Source of the DNA: Cetobacterium sp050033475
Lineage (GTDB): Bacteria; Fusobacteriota; Fusobacteriia; Fusobacteriales; Fusobacteriaceae
Assembly (NCBI RefSeq): GCF_050033475.1
Contig: NZ_CP188319.1
Location: 1,550,001-1,614,000, forward strand
Reading direction: 5' to 3'
DNA length: 64,000 bases
The translations under genes were made by a program, and so were the position numbers. The stretch's first letter is position 1; every line of letters starts with the position of its first letter. The notes under the pieces were generated by a model. It saw only the letters and a program-made list of their open reading frames with translations. It was not told the origin of the DNA and did not search any database. This document shows positions 9,201-15,087 of the stretch, in pieces.

Positions 9201-9853
9201 TGGATACTAACACCAAGGACATTGACGGACTTAAAAATAACGTTAATAGCAATACTCAAAAGATTGATAAACATTCTACTGATATTTCTAATAACTCTAC
9301 TAATATTACTAATAACACTAATAACATTACTAACAATTCTAAAGAAATTTCTAATGTTAAAAATAATTTAGATAATACTAACAAAAAAGTAGATACTAAC
9401 ACTAAAGATATTCAAGGGATTAAAAATAATATTAGCAACAATACTAAAAATATTAATAATACTAATGAAAAAATATCTAAAAATGCAGCACATATAAAAC
9501 ATAATAGTGCTCGTATTGATAAAAATGCAGCAGATATCAATGATTTAAGAAATACTATGAATCGTAATAACAATGAAATTAATACTAAATTTGATAAAAT
9601 GGATAGTAAAATCAACAAAGGATTATCACTTATGGCAGCTATGTCATCCTTAGATTTTGGAACCATCCCAAATCATAATGATGTTGTTGTTGCAGCTGCA
9701 GTTGGATCCTATGCTGATAGTCAATCGGTGGCTGTGGGAGTTGCAATGGAACCTACTGACAGATTAGGAATAAACCTAAAATATTCTGTTTCAACAGAGG
9801 ATATAAATACTTCTGCTATTGGAGTAGGAGCGAGATATAGATTTAGCTTATAA
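6239..9853 (+). CDS. YadA-like trimeric autotransporter adhesin
   Basis: This 1204-residue surface adhesin would form a trimer (type Vc secretion). A signal peptide (1-21, cut after CQA) is followed by a head of SIAIG/SISIG/SAIALG repeats (about 38-135, the YadA left-handed beta-roll). A neck follows (RRLVNIAEGKDPNDAVSMSQL without its first residue, about 148-168), then a very long Asn/Thr/Lys-rich coiled-coil stalk (about 175-1110). The C-terminal anchor (about 1130-1204) ends in ARYRFSL with a terminal hydrophobic residue. The stalk consists of 14 repeat units plus a diverging fifteenth, all in 7-residue register. AAAGGAG precedes the ATG. The gene stands alone and ends at a hairpin that an IS later invaded. 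Confidence 0.93.
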   Translation: MKQLYFSILGVFLFINSFCQAAPETHGTSVGDKSSADPFRSIAIGKNSKATDSNSISIGDDSKAEGNSAISLGTEAHSADKKSIAIGLQADASNNQSISIGALSKATEHSAIALGAGAEANARSSVAIGFGSTTSERDTVSFGASDIKRRLVNIAEGKDPNDAVSMSQLTTTNNNVTANSNNIATNSSNIANNSKEISNVKNSLDNTNKNVDTNTKDIDGLKNNVNSNTQNINKNSNDISNNTNNITNNSKEISNVKNSLDNTNKNVDTNTKDIDGLKNNVNSNTQNINKNSTDISNNSTNIANNTNNITNNSKEISNNSTNITNNSKEISNVKNNLDNTNKNVDTNTKDIDGLKNKVNSNTQNINKNSTNIVNNTNNITNNSKEISNVKNNLDDTNKNVDTNTKDIDGLKNNVNNNTQNINKNSTDISNNSKDISNNSTNITNNSKEISNVKNSLDNTNKKVDTNTKDIDGLKNNVNSNTQNINKNSTDISNNSTNITNNSKEISNVKNNLDNTNKNVDTNTKDIDGLKNNVNNNTQKIDKNSTDISNNSNNITNNAKEISNVKNSLDNTNKNVDTNTKDIDGLKNNVNSNTQNINKNSTDISNNSKDISNNSTNITNNSKEISNVKNSLDNTNKNVDTNTKDIDGLKNNVNSNTQNINKNSTDISNNSKEISNNSTNITNNSKEISNVKNNLDNTNKNVDTNTKDIDGLKNKVNSNTQNINKNSTNIVNNTNNITNNSKEISNVKNNLDDTNKNVDTNTKDIDGLKNNVNSNTQNINKNSTDISNNSKDISNNSNNITNNSKEISNVKNSLDNTNKNVDTNTKDIDGLKNNVNSNTQNINKNSTDISNNSKEISNVKNSLDNTDKKVDTNTKDIDGLKNNVNSNTQKIDKNSTNIANNSNNITNNSKEISNVKNNLDNTNKNVDTNTKNIDGLKNKVNSNTQNINKNSKDISNNSTNIANNTNNITNNSKEISNVKNNLDDTNKNVDTNTKDIDGLKNNVNSNTQKIDKHSTDISNNSTNITNNTNNITNNSKEISNVKNNLDNTNKKVDTNTKDIQGIKNNISNNTKNINNTNEKISKNAAHIKHNSARIDKNAADINDLRNTMNRNNNEINTKFDKMDSKINKGLSLMAAMSSLDFGTIPNHNDVVVAAAVGSYADSQSVAVGVAMEPTDRLGINLKYSVSTEDINTSAIGVGARYRFSL
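6821..9340 (+). repeat. Tandem repeats in the adhesin stalk: 14 units, 120 heptads
   Basis: Each unit starts KEISNVKN(S/N)LD and continues through DTNTKDIDGLKN to NNITNNS or TNITNNS. Unit lengths are 8, 11, 8, 9, 8, 8, 9, 9, 8, 9, 7, 8, 9 and 9 heptads, 120 in total (840 residues, 2520 bases). Length differences are always whole heptads (21 bases). Units 3-4 and 9-10 are nearly identical, as in block duplication. A fifteenth, diverged unit begins at 9341. Confidence 0.92.
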
Positions 9854-9855
9854 AA

Positions 9856-9880
9856 AAAAGAAGCCAATTAGGCTTCTTTT
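9856..9880 (+). terminator. yadA terminator, also left copy of the IS target duplication
   Basis: AAAAGAAGCC, loop AATTA, GGCTTCTTTT. The same 25 bases recur immediately after the IS at 11437-11461, and again with flanking bases at 13397-13428. This is both a normal terminator and the left direct repeat of the inserted element. Confidence 0.85.
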
Positions 9881-11436
9881 CAGGCTGTCGACCAAATTGG
9901 TTGATAGCTTTTTTTTTGCTTTTTTTTAATTTATCAGGTATAGAATAGTGAGGTGATTTTTTATGATGGGATCTAAAAATAAAAACGATAGAGAAATAAT
10001 TAATAATTTTTCCTTAGAACAACTTGTTCCTCAAGACCATTTAGTCAGAAAAATTGATAAAGCTATTGATTTTTCTTTTATTAGAAATAGAGTAAATCAT
10101 CTATATAGTAAACAGGGGACAACTAGTATTGATCCAGTTGTTCTTTTTAAAATAATTTTTATTCAATATATTTTTGGAATTCGCTCAATGCGACAAACTA
10201 TTAAAGAAATTGAGGTTAATATCGCCTATCGTTGGTTTCTTGGTTATGGAATTAGCGATAAAATTCCTCATTTTTCAACTTTCAGTAAAAATTATGAGCG
10301 TAGATTTAAAGGAACTCCTATCTTTGAAGAAATATTTTATGAAATTATTTATGAAATTTCAAAATGTAATTTCTTAAATTTAGAAAGTGTTTTTATTGAT
10401 GGAACTCATATAAAAGCTAATGCTAATACTAAAAGGTTTAAATCTTCTTTTGTTTTTAATGATGGAAGTAAATTTTATCAAGAAGAACTTAATAATGAAA
10501 TTTCATTAGATAGAGAAAATCATAAAAAAAAACATTAAAATTAAAAAAGATAATAAAGATTAGATTAAAGAAAACTAGTACAACAGATCCTGACTCAGGG
10601 TTATTTAATAAGGGAGAACATAAGAAAGTTTTTGCCTATAGCGCCAATGTTGCTTGCGATAAAAATAATTTTATTTTAGATTTTATTGTAAATTCAGGAA
10701 ATATTCATGATTCTACGGCATTTCCAAAACTCTATGAGCGCCTAAAAAGAACTAATTATGATTTTAAATATATTGTTGTTGATGCGGGATATAAAGTTCC
10801 AGCTATTGCTAAATTAATAATTGATGATAATAAAATTCCTGTAATGCCATATAAGCGCCCAATGACCAAAGATGGATTTTTTAAGAAATATGAATATGTT
10901 TATGATGAATATTTTGATTGTTGTATTTGTCCCAACATTCAAATTTTAAAATATATGACTACTAATAGAGAGGGATATAAGCAATATAAAAGTGATAAGA
11001 ATATTTGTAAGAATTGCCAAGATAAAATTAAATGTACTAATAGCAAAAATAACACAAAAATTGTAACAAGACATATCTGGGAAAATTATATGGAATTAGT
11101 TGAAGATATTCGTCATTCTAATGGGATGAAAGAACTATATTCCTTACGGAGTCAAACTATTGAACGTGTTTTTGCTGACGCGAAAGAAAAACATGGAATG
11201 AGATATACTCAATATAGAGGGTTGGCGAAAGTGACAATGGAGCTTACTCTCAAATTTGCATGTATGAATTTAAAGAAATTAGCAACTTGGAAGTGGAAGA
11301 ATAGCAATTTTTCCATTCTTTTTTATTTTTTGGAGAAAAATTATATAATTTTTTTTAAATTTCAAAATAATTATAAATATTTTTTAGAAATAATAATAAA
11401 AAAGACTGATAACAAATGTAGTTTGTCATCAGCCTG
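9881..11436 (+). mobile_element. IS1182-like insertion sequence, 1556 bp
   Basis: The ends are CAGGCTGTCGACCAA on the left and CAGGCTGATGACAAA on the complementary right strand (12 of 15 matching). A 25-base direct repeat, the complete yadA terminator hairpin, flanks it on both sides. The left end continues into TTGGTTGATAGC plus T8, so the tip folds into a terminator-like hairpin; the right tip folds too (CTGATAACAAA with TTTGTCATCAG). It carries one transposase split by a -1 shift. Family assignment rests on the transposase; long or palindromic duplications are, as I recall, known for some IS1182 members. Confidence 0.85.
9963..10538 (+). CDS. IS1182-family transposase, N-terminal part
   Basis: The 191 residues hold the family's N-terminal region (SLEQLVPQDHLVRKIDKAIDF, then DPVVLFKIIFIQYIFGIRSMRQT) and the first catalytic Asp in FIDGTHIKANANTKRF (about 140-155). 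ATG follows GAGGTG. The frame stops at 10536-10538, directly after a run of nine A's (10524-10532). A -1 shift on this run joins it to the second part to give a 491-residue protein, the normal length for the family. So the gene is either expressed by slippage or inactivated by a homopolymer deletion; sequence alone cannot decide. Confidence 0.85.
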   Translation: MMGSKNKNDREIINNFSLEQLVPQDHLVRKIDKAIDFSFIRNRVNHLYSKQGTTSIDPVVLFKIIFIQYIFGIRSMRQTIKEIEVNIAYRWFLGYGISDKIPHFSTFSKNYERRFKGTPIFEEIFYEIIYEISKCNFLNLESVFIDGTHIKANANTKRFKSSFVFNDGSKFYQEELNNEISLDRENHKKKH

Positions 11437-11437
11437 A
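10532..11437 (+). CDS. IS1182-family transposase, C-terminal part (-1 frame)
   Basis: This segment is open from the A9 run, has no start codon with a ribosome site, and continues the transposase in the -1 frame. TSTTDPDSGLFNKGEHKKVF leads to the second catalytic Asp in YIVVDAGYKVP and the Glu in SQTIERVFADAKEKHG, completing the DDE triad. A CxxC...CxxC-like patch (FDCCICPN, ICKNCQDKIKC) lies between, as usual in IS1182 transposases. The TGA stop uses the last two bases of the IS (TG) and the first A of the target duplication. Confidence 0.8.
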   Translation, partial: TLKLKKIIKIRLKKTSTTDPDSGLFNKGEHKKVFAYSANVACDKNNFILDFIVNSGNIHDSTAFPKLYERLKRTNYDFKYIVVDAGYKVPAIAKLIIDDNKIPVMPYKRPMTKDGFFKKYEYVYDEYFDCCICPNIQILKYMTTNREGYKQYKSDKNICKNCQDKIKCTNSKNNTKIVTRHIWENYMELVEDIRHSNGMKELYSLRSQTIERVFADAKEKHGMRYTQYRGLAKVTMELTLKFACMNLKKLATWKWKNSNFSILFYFLEKNYIIFFKFQNNYKYFLEIIIKKTDNKCSLSSA

Positions 11438-11468
11438 AAAGAAGCCAATTAGGCTTCTTTTTTCATTT
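11437..11468. repeat. Second copy of the duplicated terminator hairpin
   Basis: The first 25 bases are identical to 9856-9880 (IS target duplication). The first 32 bases are identical to 13397-13428. It therefore forms the right border of the IS and the left border of the 11.5-13.4 kb block. Confidence 0.85.
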
Positions 11469-11601
11469 AGTTTTTCAATATAATAATATATTAGAAGAAA
11501 ATGATGATAAAATTAGCTTGCTAAAACCATTAAAAAAGGATTCTAAATATTTATATTATTTTATTTATTCATATGCAAGATTTCAAGAGCAAAAGATCTG
11601 A
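11467..11601 (+). pseudogene. Short coding remnant without a start
   Basis: An open stretch reads ...YNNILEENDDKISLLKPL KKDSKYLYYFIYSYARFQ and ends at TGA 11599-11601. It has no start codon or ribosome site and begins at the duplicated hairpin, so it looks like the 3' tail of a gene brought in with the block. I do not recognise the family, and chance is possible in DNA this AT-rich. Confidence 0.25.
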
Positions 11602-11639
11602 TTGGTGAGAAAATAGTACTTATATTTAAAGTTATAAAA

Positions 11640-11648
11640 TGATATAAT
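11640..11648 (+). promoter_or_regulatory. Extended -10 promoter of the small-peptide cassette
   Basis: TGATATAAT is a perfect extended -10 (TGnTATAAT) without a clear -35. The start site would fall near 11655, giving a leader of about 20 bases before the first small peptide. Confidence 0.55.
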
Positions 11649-11674
11649 TTAAAAGCAGAAAGGAGGTGACATTT

Positions 11675-11755
11675 TTGTCATTTATTAAAGAGCTTTTAGA
11701 GATAATTGTTCTTGTTCTTACTATTATCAAACTCTTAAGAGAGTTAAGAAAGTAA
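11675..11755 (+). CDS. Tiny hydrophobic peptide, 26 residues (type I toxin-like)
   Basis: A TTG start at 11675 follows a very strong AAAGGAGG site (GTG at 11666 is in frame but lies inside that site). The peptide runs from MSFIKELLEIIVLVLTIIKL to a basic tail LRELRK: one membrane helix with charged ends, the shape of TxpA/Fst/holin-like type I toxins. A hairpin AAGACTC/GAGTCTT plus T5 follows directly. A second peptide of the same design lies 68 bases downstream. Toxicity is an inference from shape. Confidence 0.5.
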   Translation: MSFIKELLEIIVLVLTIIKLLRELRK

Positions 11756-11822
11756 GACTCAAGGGCGAGAGTCTTTTTAATGCTCTTGCCTTTCTGCTAA
11801 CTTATTAATAGAGGTGAATATT

Positions 11823-11912
11823 ATGGAAGCTCTATCAACCATTAGAACAATATTAATTGTTATTGTTGCTATACTAGTTATCAAATTAATTAATAAAAAT
11901 AGAAAAAAATAA
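11823..11912 (+). CDS. Tiny hydrophobic peptide, 29 residues (holin-like toxin type)
   Basis: ATG at 11823 follows GAGGTG. The peptide has MEALSTIRTILIVIVAILVI as an N-terminal membrane helix and the basic tail KLINKNRKK, much like the putative holin-like toxin peptides of Firmicutes. A strong terminator begins at the stop codon. A minus-strand promoter downstream could make an antisense RNA over its 3' end, the arrangement of txpA/ratA. I infer a type I toxin-antitoxin locus; no antitoxin protein is present. Confidence 0.5.
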   Translation: MEALSTIRTILIVIVAILVIKLINKNRKK

Positions 11913-11945
11913 AAAGCCCTCTTTTGCATTTTTTAGAGGGCTTTT
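11912..11945. terminator. Bidirectional terminator of the small-peptide cassette
   Basis: An 11-base perfect stem AAAAGCCCTCT / AGAGGGCTTTT (11912-11922, 11935-11945) encloses a T-rich 12-base loop. A/T runs on both sides let it work on either strand. Confidence 0.8.
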
Positions 11946-11971
11946 GTCAGAGTGACATTTTGTCATTTATT
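11912..11971 (-). ncRNA. Candidate antisense RNA (antitoxin) opposite the 29-residue peptide
   Basis: Starting from the promoter at 11978-12006, a minus-strand transcript of about 60 bases would run into the bidirectional terminator and be complementary to the 3' end of the toxin-like mRNA. This is prediction only. The RNA could also read through and cover the coding region. Confidence 0.3.
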
Positions 11972-11977
11972 ATATTA

Positions 11978-12006
11978 AGTATATCACTTATATCTAGTAA
12001 ATACAA
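11978..12006 (-). promoter_or_regulatory. Minus-strand promoter facing the small-peptide cassette
   Basis: On the minus strand, TTGTAT (12001-12006), a 17-base spacer and TATACT (11978-11983) form a good sigma-70-type promoter. It lies between the IS605-type element and the toxin-like gene and reads toward the latter. Confidence 0.4.
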
Positions 12007-12029
12007 GCAATTTTCACAGATACTAATCA

Positions 12030-12157
12030 TTGACACTCCACACGACTGAAATCGTGGGATTCTTAAATGATTAAAGGACAGTTCATTTCTGATAGTCCAG
12101 TATGACTTTAAGTTAAGGGTATGTCAGTACCCCTCCTAAGACAGAACATATAGTTTC
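12030..12157 (-). ncRNA. Predicted right-end (omega/re) RNA scaffold of TnpB
   Basis: TnpB nucleases use an RNA made from the 3' end of tnpB through the right end, with the guide formed by the bases just outside the element. Here that would be 12157 to 12030 on the minus strand, followed by guide TGATTAGTATCTGTGAAAAT (12029-12010). Exact RNA ends cannot be read. Confidence 0.45.
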
Positions 12158-13213
12158 TTAGGCACTTAGACTTTTACCGTCTAAGTTAGATTTTTGAGCG
12201 ATATTTAATGCTCCCAGTCTATCCCTGTGTGTTTTATATCCACAAGCACACTTGTATTCTCTCGTAGTAGTTTTATTATTAATATGACAAACAGGACACT
12301 CTTGAGAAGTGTATTGTGGATTGATATATTCAACTTTAATTCCTAAGTTATATGCTTTGTATTCTACAAAAGAAGCTAACTGATAGAAAGTCCAAGAATG
12401 AAGGGATTGTTTGTTTTTACCTCTTGTTCTTGAGGTCTGACGTATATCAGAAAGATTTTCTAAATTGATAGTTCCGCAATTATTTTCAACTGCAAAATCG
12501 ACTATCTGCCTAGAAATCTTATGGTTTATATCTTTCATTATTCTTGATTCTTTATCATTGATACGCTTGATAGCATTTAATTTTTTAGCTTTACCAAGTT
12601 TCTTACGAAGTTCTTTATATTTTCGTCTAAGATACTTATTACTTCTACCCTTGCCGAAAAACTTAGTTTTTCCAGTAGAATTTATTACACCAACAGCAGG
12701 AACGAGAATACCTAAGTCTACACCTAAAGTGTCTGTTCCTGTACAAACAAGAGGTTTAGTTTCAATAGAAATTTGTGCAATCCAATGAAAACCTTTTTTA
12801 GAAATTCTAAGGGAACCTAATTTAGAGCTTTTCAGCTCCTCAAAAGTTTCGTAGGGGATAATAGCTTTAAACTTTGTTTTCTTAACCTTACCATCTACAA
12901 TAATTGGAAAGTCAAGAGAATTTTCGCTTAATGAATAGTTTTGGTTATTCCAAGAAATAGTAGGCTTTTTAAAAGTACAGTTTCCAAATTGTTTAAATTT
13001 AGTTTTAGCATATCTGATTAATTCGTTCTTAATAACAGAAGGAAGTTCAGCGTCTATATGCTTTGATGTAGCTTTAGGAAACTTTTTATCAGCGACAGCA
13101 GTTTCTATTAAAAGATTAGCTTGTCTGATATATTCTTTGGAAAGTCTTGCCAGTTCTTGAGCTTGAAACTTATTAGGTTTTAGCTTTATCTTGATGGTTT
13201 TCAACGGATTCAC
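12158..13213 (-). CDS. tnpB: TnpB RNA-guided nuclease (IS605 OrfB)
   Basis: This 351-residue RuvC-like nuclease is the ancestor type of Cas12. The catalytic residues are intact: Asp166 in GVDLGI, Glu252 in NLENLSD and Asp331 in THRDRLGALN. The zinc ribbon is complete (Cys306, Cys309, Cys322, Cys324). Length is slightly short of the usual 370-400 but nothing essential is missing. A GG-rich site (GGGGGTGAATCCG) precedes the start. The protein is expected to cut DNA next to a TTAC-type motif, guided by the right-end RNA, and so to keep the element at its site after excision. Confidence 0.93.
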   Translation of the reverse strand: MNPLKTIKIKLKPNKFQAQELARLSKEYIRQANLLIETAVADKKFPKATSKHIDAELPSVIKNELIRYAKTKFKQFGNCTFKKPTISWNNQNYSLSENSLDFPIIVDGKVKKTKFKAIIPYETFEELKSSKLGSLRISKKGFHWIAQISIETKPLVCTGTDTLGVDLGILVPAVGVINSTGKTKFFGKGRSNKYLRRKYKELRKKLGKAKKLNAIKRINDKESRIMKDINHKISRQIVDFAVENNCGTINLENLSDIRQTSRTRGKNKQSLHSWTFYQLASFVEYKAYNLGIKVEYINPQYTSQECPVCHINNKTTTREYKCACGYKTHRDRLGALNIAQKSNLDGKSLSA

Positions 13214-13396
13214 CCCCTTGTTTTTGTACTTCTATAATCAGTTATATATAATATGATAACTAAAATATATTAAAAATTCAATAAAATTGAAACAAAATAC
13301 TAAAGAAAGAGGTGAAAAGATTGTGCCTTATATCCCACCAATTAATTAGTGGGCTTTACGGCACTTTCTGTAAAAAGTTGTTCTATGAATTGTTAT

Positions 13397-13428
13397 AAAA
13401 GAAGCCAATTAGGCTTCTTTTTTCATTT
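13397..13428. repeat. Third copy of the duplicated terminator hairpin
   Basis: It is identical over 32 bases to 11437-11468. Part of this copy encodes the last codons and stop of uhpT (Lys-Glu-Ala-stop read on minus), so this is the ancestral copy, presumably once shared as a terminator by convergent yadA and uhpT. Confidence 0.85.
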
Positions 13429-14788
13429 TACGTATTTTTCTTTCCTCACAAATTGCCACCAGAGCCATAATTACAAAACATACAACTGTAGCTGTTTGTA
13501 AAGCTAAGAAAGTTCCCTTCCATCCTGTACATCCAAAAATACTTCTTCCATCCGCTATTAATCCAAGTCCTAATTTTGCAAAACTGTCTCCAATTAAGTA
13601 AGCAAAGGTTCCTTTAATTCCATCGGCCACGGCAACCCCTTGTTTTGGAACAAATCCAACTGCTGCAACTCCAATTAATAACTGTGGTCCAAATACTAAA
13701 AATCCTAAACAGAATAAACTTGCTCTATAGGCAAAAATTGTTGTGGCATGTTGATAAAAATGTAAACCAACAATTACTCCAACTAAGGCTATACATGCAA
13801 ATAGTCCTCTTCTTCCATTTGCTAAATCTGAGAAGAATCCCCAAAGACAAGTTCCAACTAAAGCCCCTGTTTCAAACATTGTAAATCCTGAAATTGCAGT
13901 TATAGTATCGAATCCTAAAATTTCGTGTCCATAAACTGTTGCCCATTGATCAATTCCAATTCTTACTATATATAAAAATACATTGGCAAAACATAATAAC
14001 CATATAACTTTATTAAACAATATATATTTTTTAAAGATTTCAAATTTTGTCATTTTTTCTTTTTGAACTGTTTTGTCCTCTTCACTAATTTGTTCATTGA
14101 AGATTTCCTCTGCCATTCCAAGTCCATAAGCCTCAGGACTATCATTTCCCACAAAGAATCCAATAAGAGCTACAACCACTGCTATAACTGCTGGGAATAT
14201 AAACATTCCTACTACATTTCCATTGAAGAAATAACTTGCTCCAAATAAAGCTGCCCCCGCTGCTCCTGCTCCTCCAAGATTATGAGAAATATTCCACATT
14301 CCTAAAAATAAACCTCTATTTTTTCTTGCTGTCCATTTTGTTATTGTAGAATAAGAATTGGATCCCCCTGTGGATTGAAACAATCCAGATAAAGAATATA
14401 ATCCAACCATTAGAATAAAGGATACATTTCCCTTTCCTAAAACTAAACCAAATCCAAACATACAAAGTCCTGATAATAATAATCCTAAAGGTAAAATATT
14501 TTTAGTATTTTTCCCATCTGCCCAATAGTTTAAAGCTGTTTTCCCTAAACCATAGGTTACTGAAAATCCCAATCCAATAATTCCAAGTTGTGTTAATGAT
14601 AATCCATAGGTACTAATTAAATCATTGGCCGCCACATTGAAATTTTTTCTTACTAAATACATTGTCATATAACAAATGAAAACCACTAAATATGATTTTA
14701 TAAAGGGGATTACCCACATCTTTCTTCTAACTTCTACAGGTAGCTCCAAGGTAGGAACTCTCTTCTGCTGTAATAACTGAGCTAACAT
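13409..14788 (-). CDS. uhpT: Hexose-6-phosphate:phosphate antiporter UhpT
   Basis: This 459-residue, 12-helix inner-membrane transporter of the OPA family exchanges internal phosphate for sugar phosphates. The N-terminal region (LELPVEVRRKMWVIPF, SYLVVFICYMTMYLVRKNFN) and segments such as FQSTGGSNSYSTITKWT, WNISHNLGGAGAAG and VFGPQLLIGVAAVGFVPK match E. coli UhpT almost word for word. I choose ATG 14788 because GGAGG lies six bases upstream; the longer TTG reading puts the ribosome site inside the gene. No uhpABC genes are near, so control differs from E. coli. The gene ends inside the hairpin shared with yadA. Confidence 0.93.
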   Translation of the reverse strand: MLAQLLQQKRVPTLELPVEVRRKMWVIPFIKSYLVVFICYMTMYLVRKNFNVAANDLISTYGLSLTQLGIIGLGFSVTYGLGKTALNYWADGKNTKNILPLGLLLSGLCMFGFGLVLGKGNVSFILMVGLYSLSGLFQSTGGSNSYSTITKWTARKNRGLFLGMWNISHNLGGAGAAGAALFGASYFFNGNVVGMFIFPAVIAVVVALIGFFVGNDSPEAYGLGMAEEIFNEQISEEDKTVQKEKMTKFEIFKKYILFNKVIWLLCFANVFLYIVRIGIDQWATVYGHEILGFDTITAISGFTMFETGALVGTCLWGFFSDLANGRRGLFACIALVGVIVGLHFYQHATTIFAYRASLFCLGFLVFGPQLLIGVAAVGFVPKQGVAVADGIKGTFAYLIGDSFAKLGLGLIADGRSIFGCTGWKGTFLALQTATVVCFVIMALVAICEERKIRKMKKEA

Positions 14789-15087
14789 ACTTTCCTCCAA
14801 CTTTTGATATTTTTTTATTCACAGTGTACTAAAAGAATATTTATATCATATTTTCAGTACTGTTTTCTGTCCACAAGTTAGTGTACATTATTTTTAAAAT
14901 TTTTCAAAGGAAATATTAAATTCAAATTAAAAATGTTTAATTTTTTGTCCTGGAGTGAATAATTTTATTTCGAGTTATTTTTTTTCCTTTTTGTGTCATT
15001 TTTTTATCACTTTTGTGTCTTTTTTATGTCTAATTGGGCTTTTGAATATATAATTAAAAAAAATATTTTTTACCGGGAGGGATTTTA
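14789..15087. other. Divergent intergenic region uhpT / autotransporter
   Basis: Almost 300 bases. For the plus gene there is a TATAAT -10 at 15049-15054 and GGGAGGG before the TTG start; the -35 is weak. On the uhpT side, AGTGTAC occurs twice (near 14822 and 14880) with a related AGTACTG between, a possible regulator site. AAATTAAA and TTTAATTT (14924-14931, 14936-14943) form a small inverted repeat. I see no coding sequence. Confidence 0.35.

Larger units (their letters stand above)
12030..13369 (-). mobile_element. IS200/IS605-family element carrying only tnpB
   Basis: Both ends follow the IS608 rules on the minus strand. Left end: flanking TTAC (13373-13370) is the cleavage site, and AAAG (13357-13354) stands at the foot of a CCCAC...GTGGG hairpin (13334-13353). 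Right end: GAAT (12062-12059) stands at the foot of a CCCACGA...TCGTGTGG hairpin, and TCAA (12033-12030) is the terminal cleavage site. No terminal inverted repeat or target duplication is present, as expected. There is no tnpA, so it would need a Y1 transposase in trans. Confidence 0.8.

Noticed and set aside
6739..9252. Series of similar 60-117 codon open frames on the minus strand and in the +2 frame within yadA
   Set aside because: They repeat with the stalk repeats, have no ribosome sites and are mirror images of Asn/Thr codons; they are shadows of the repeat.
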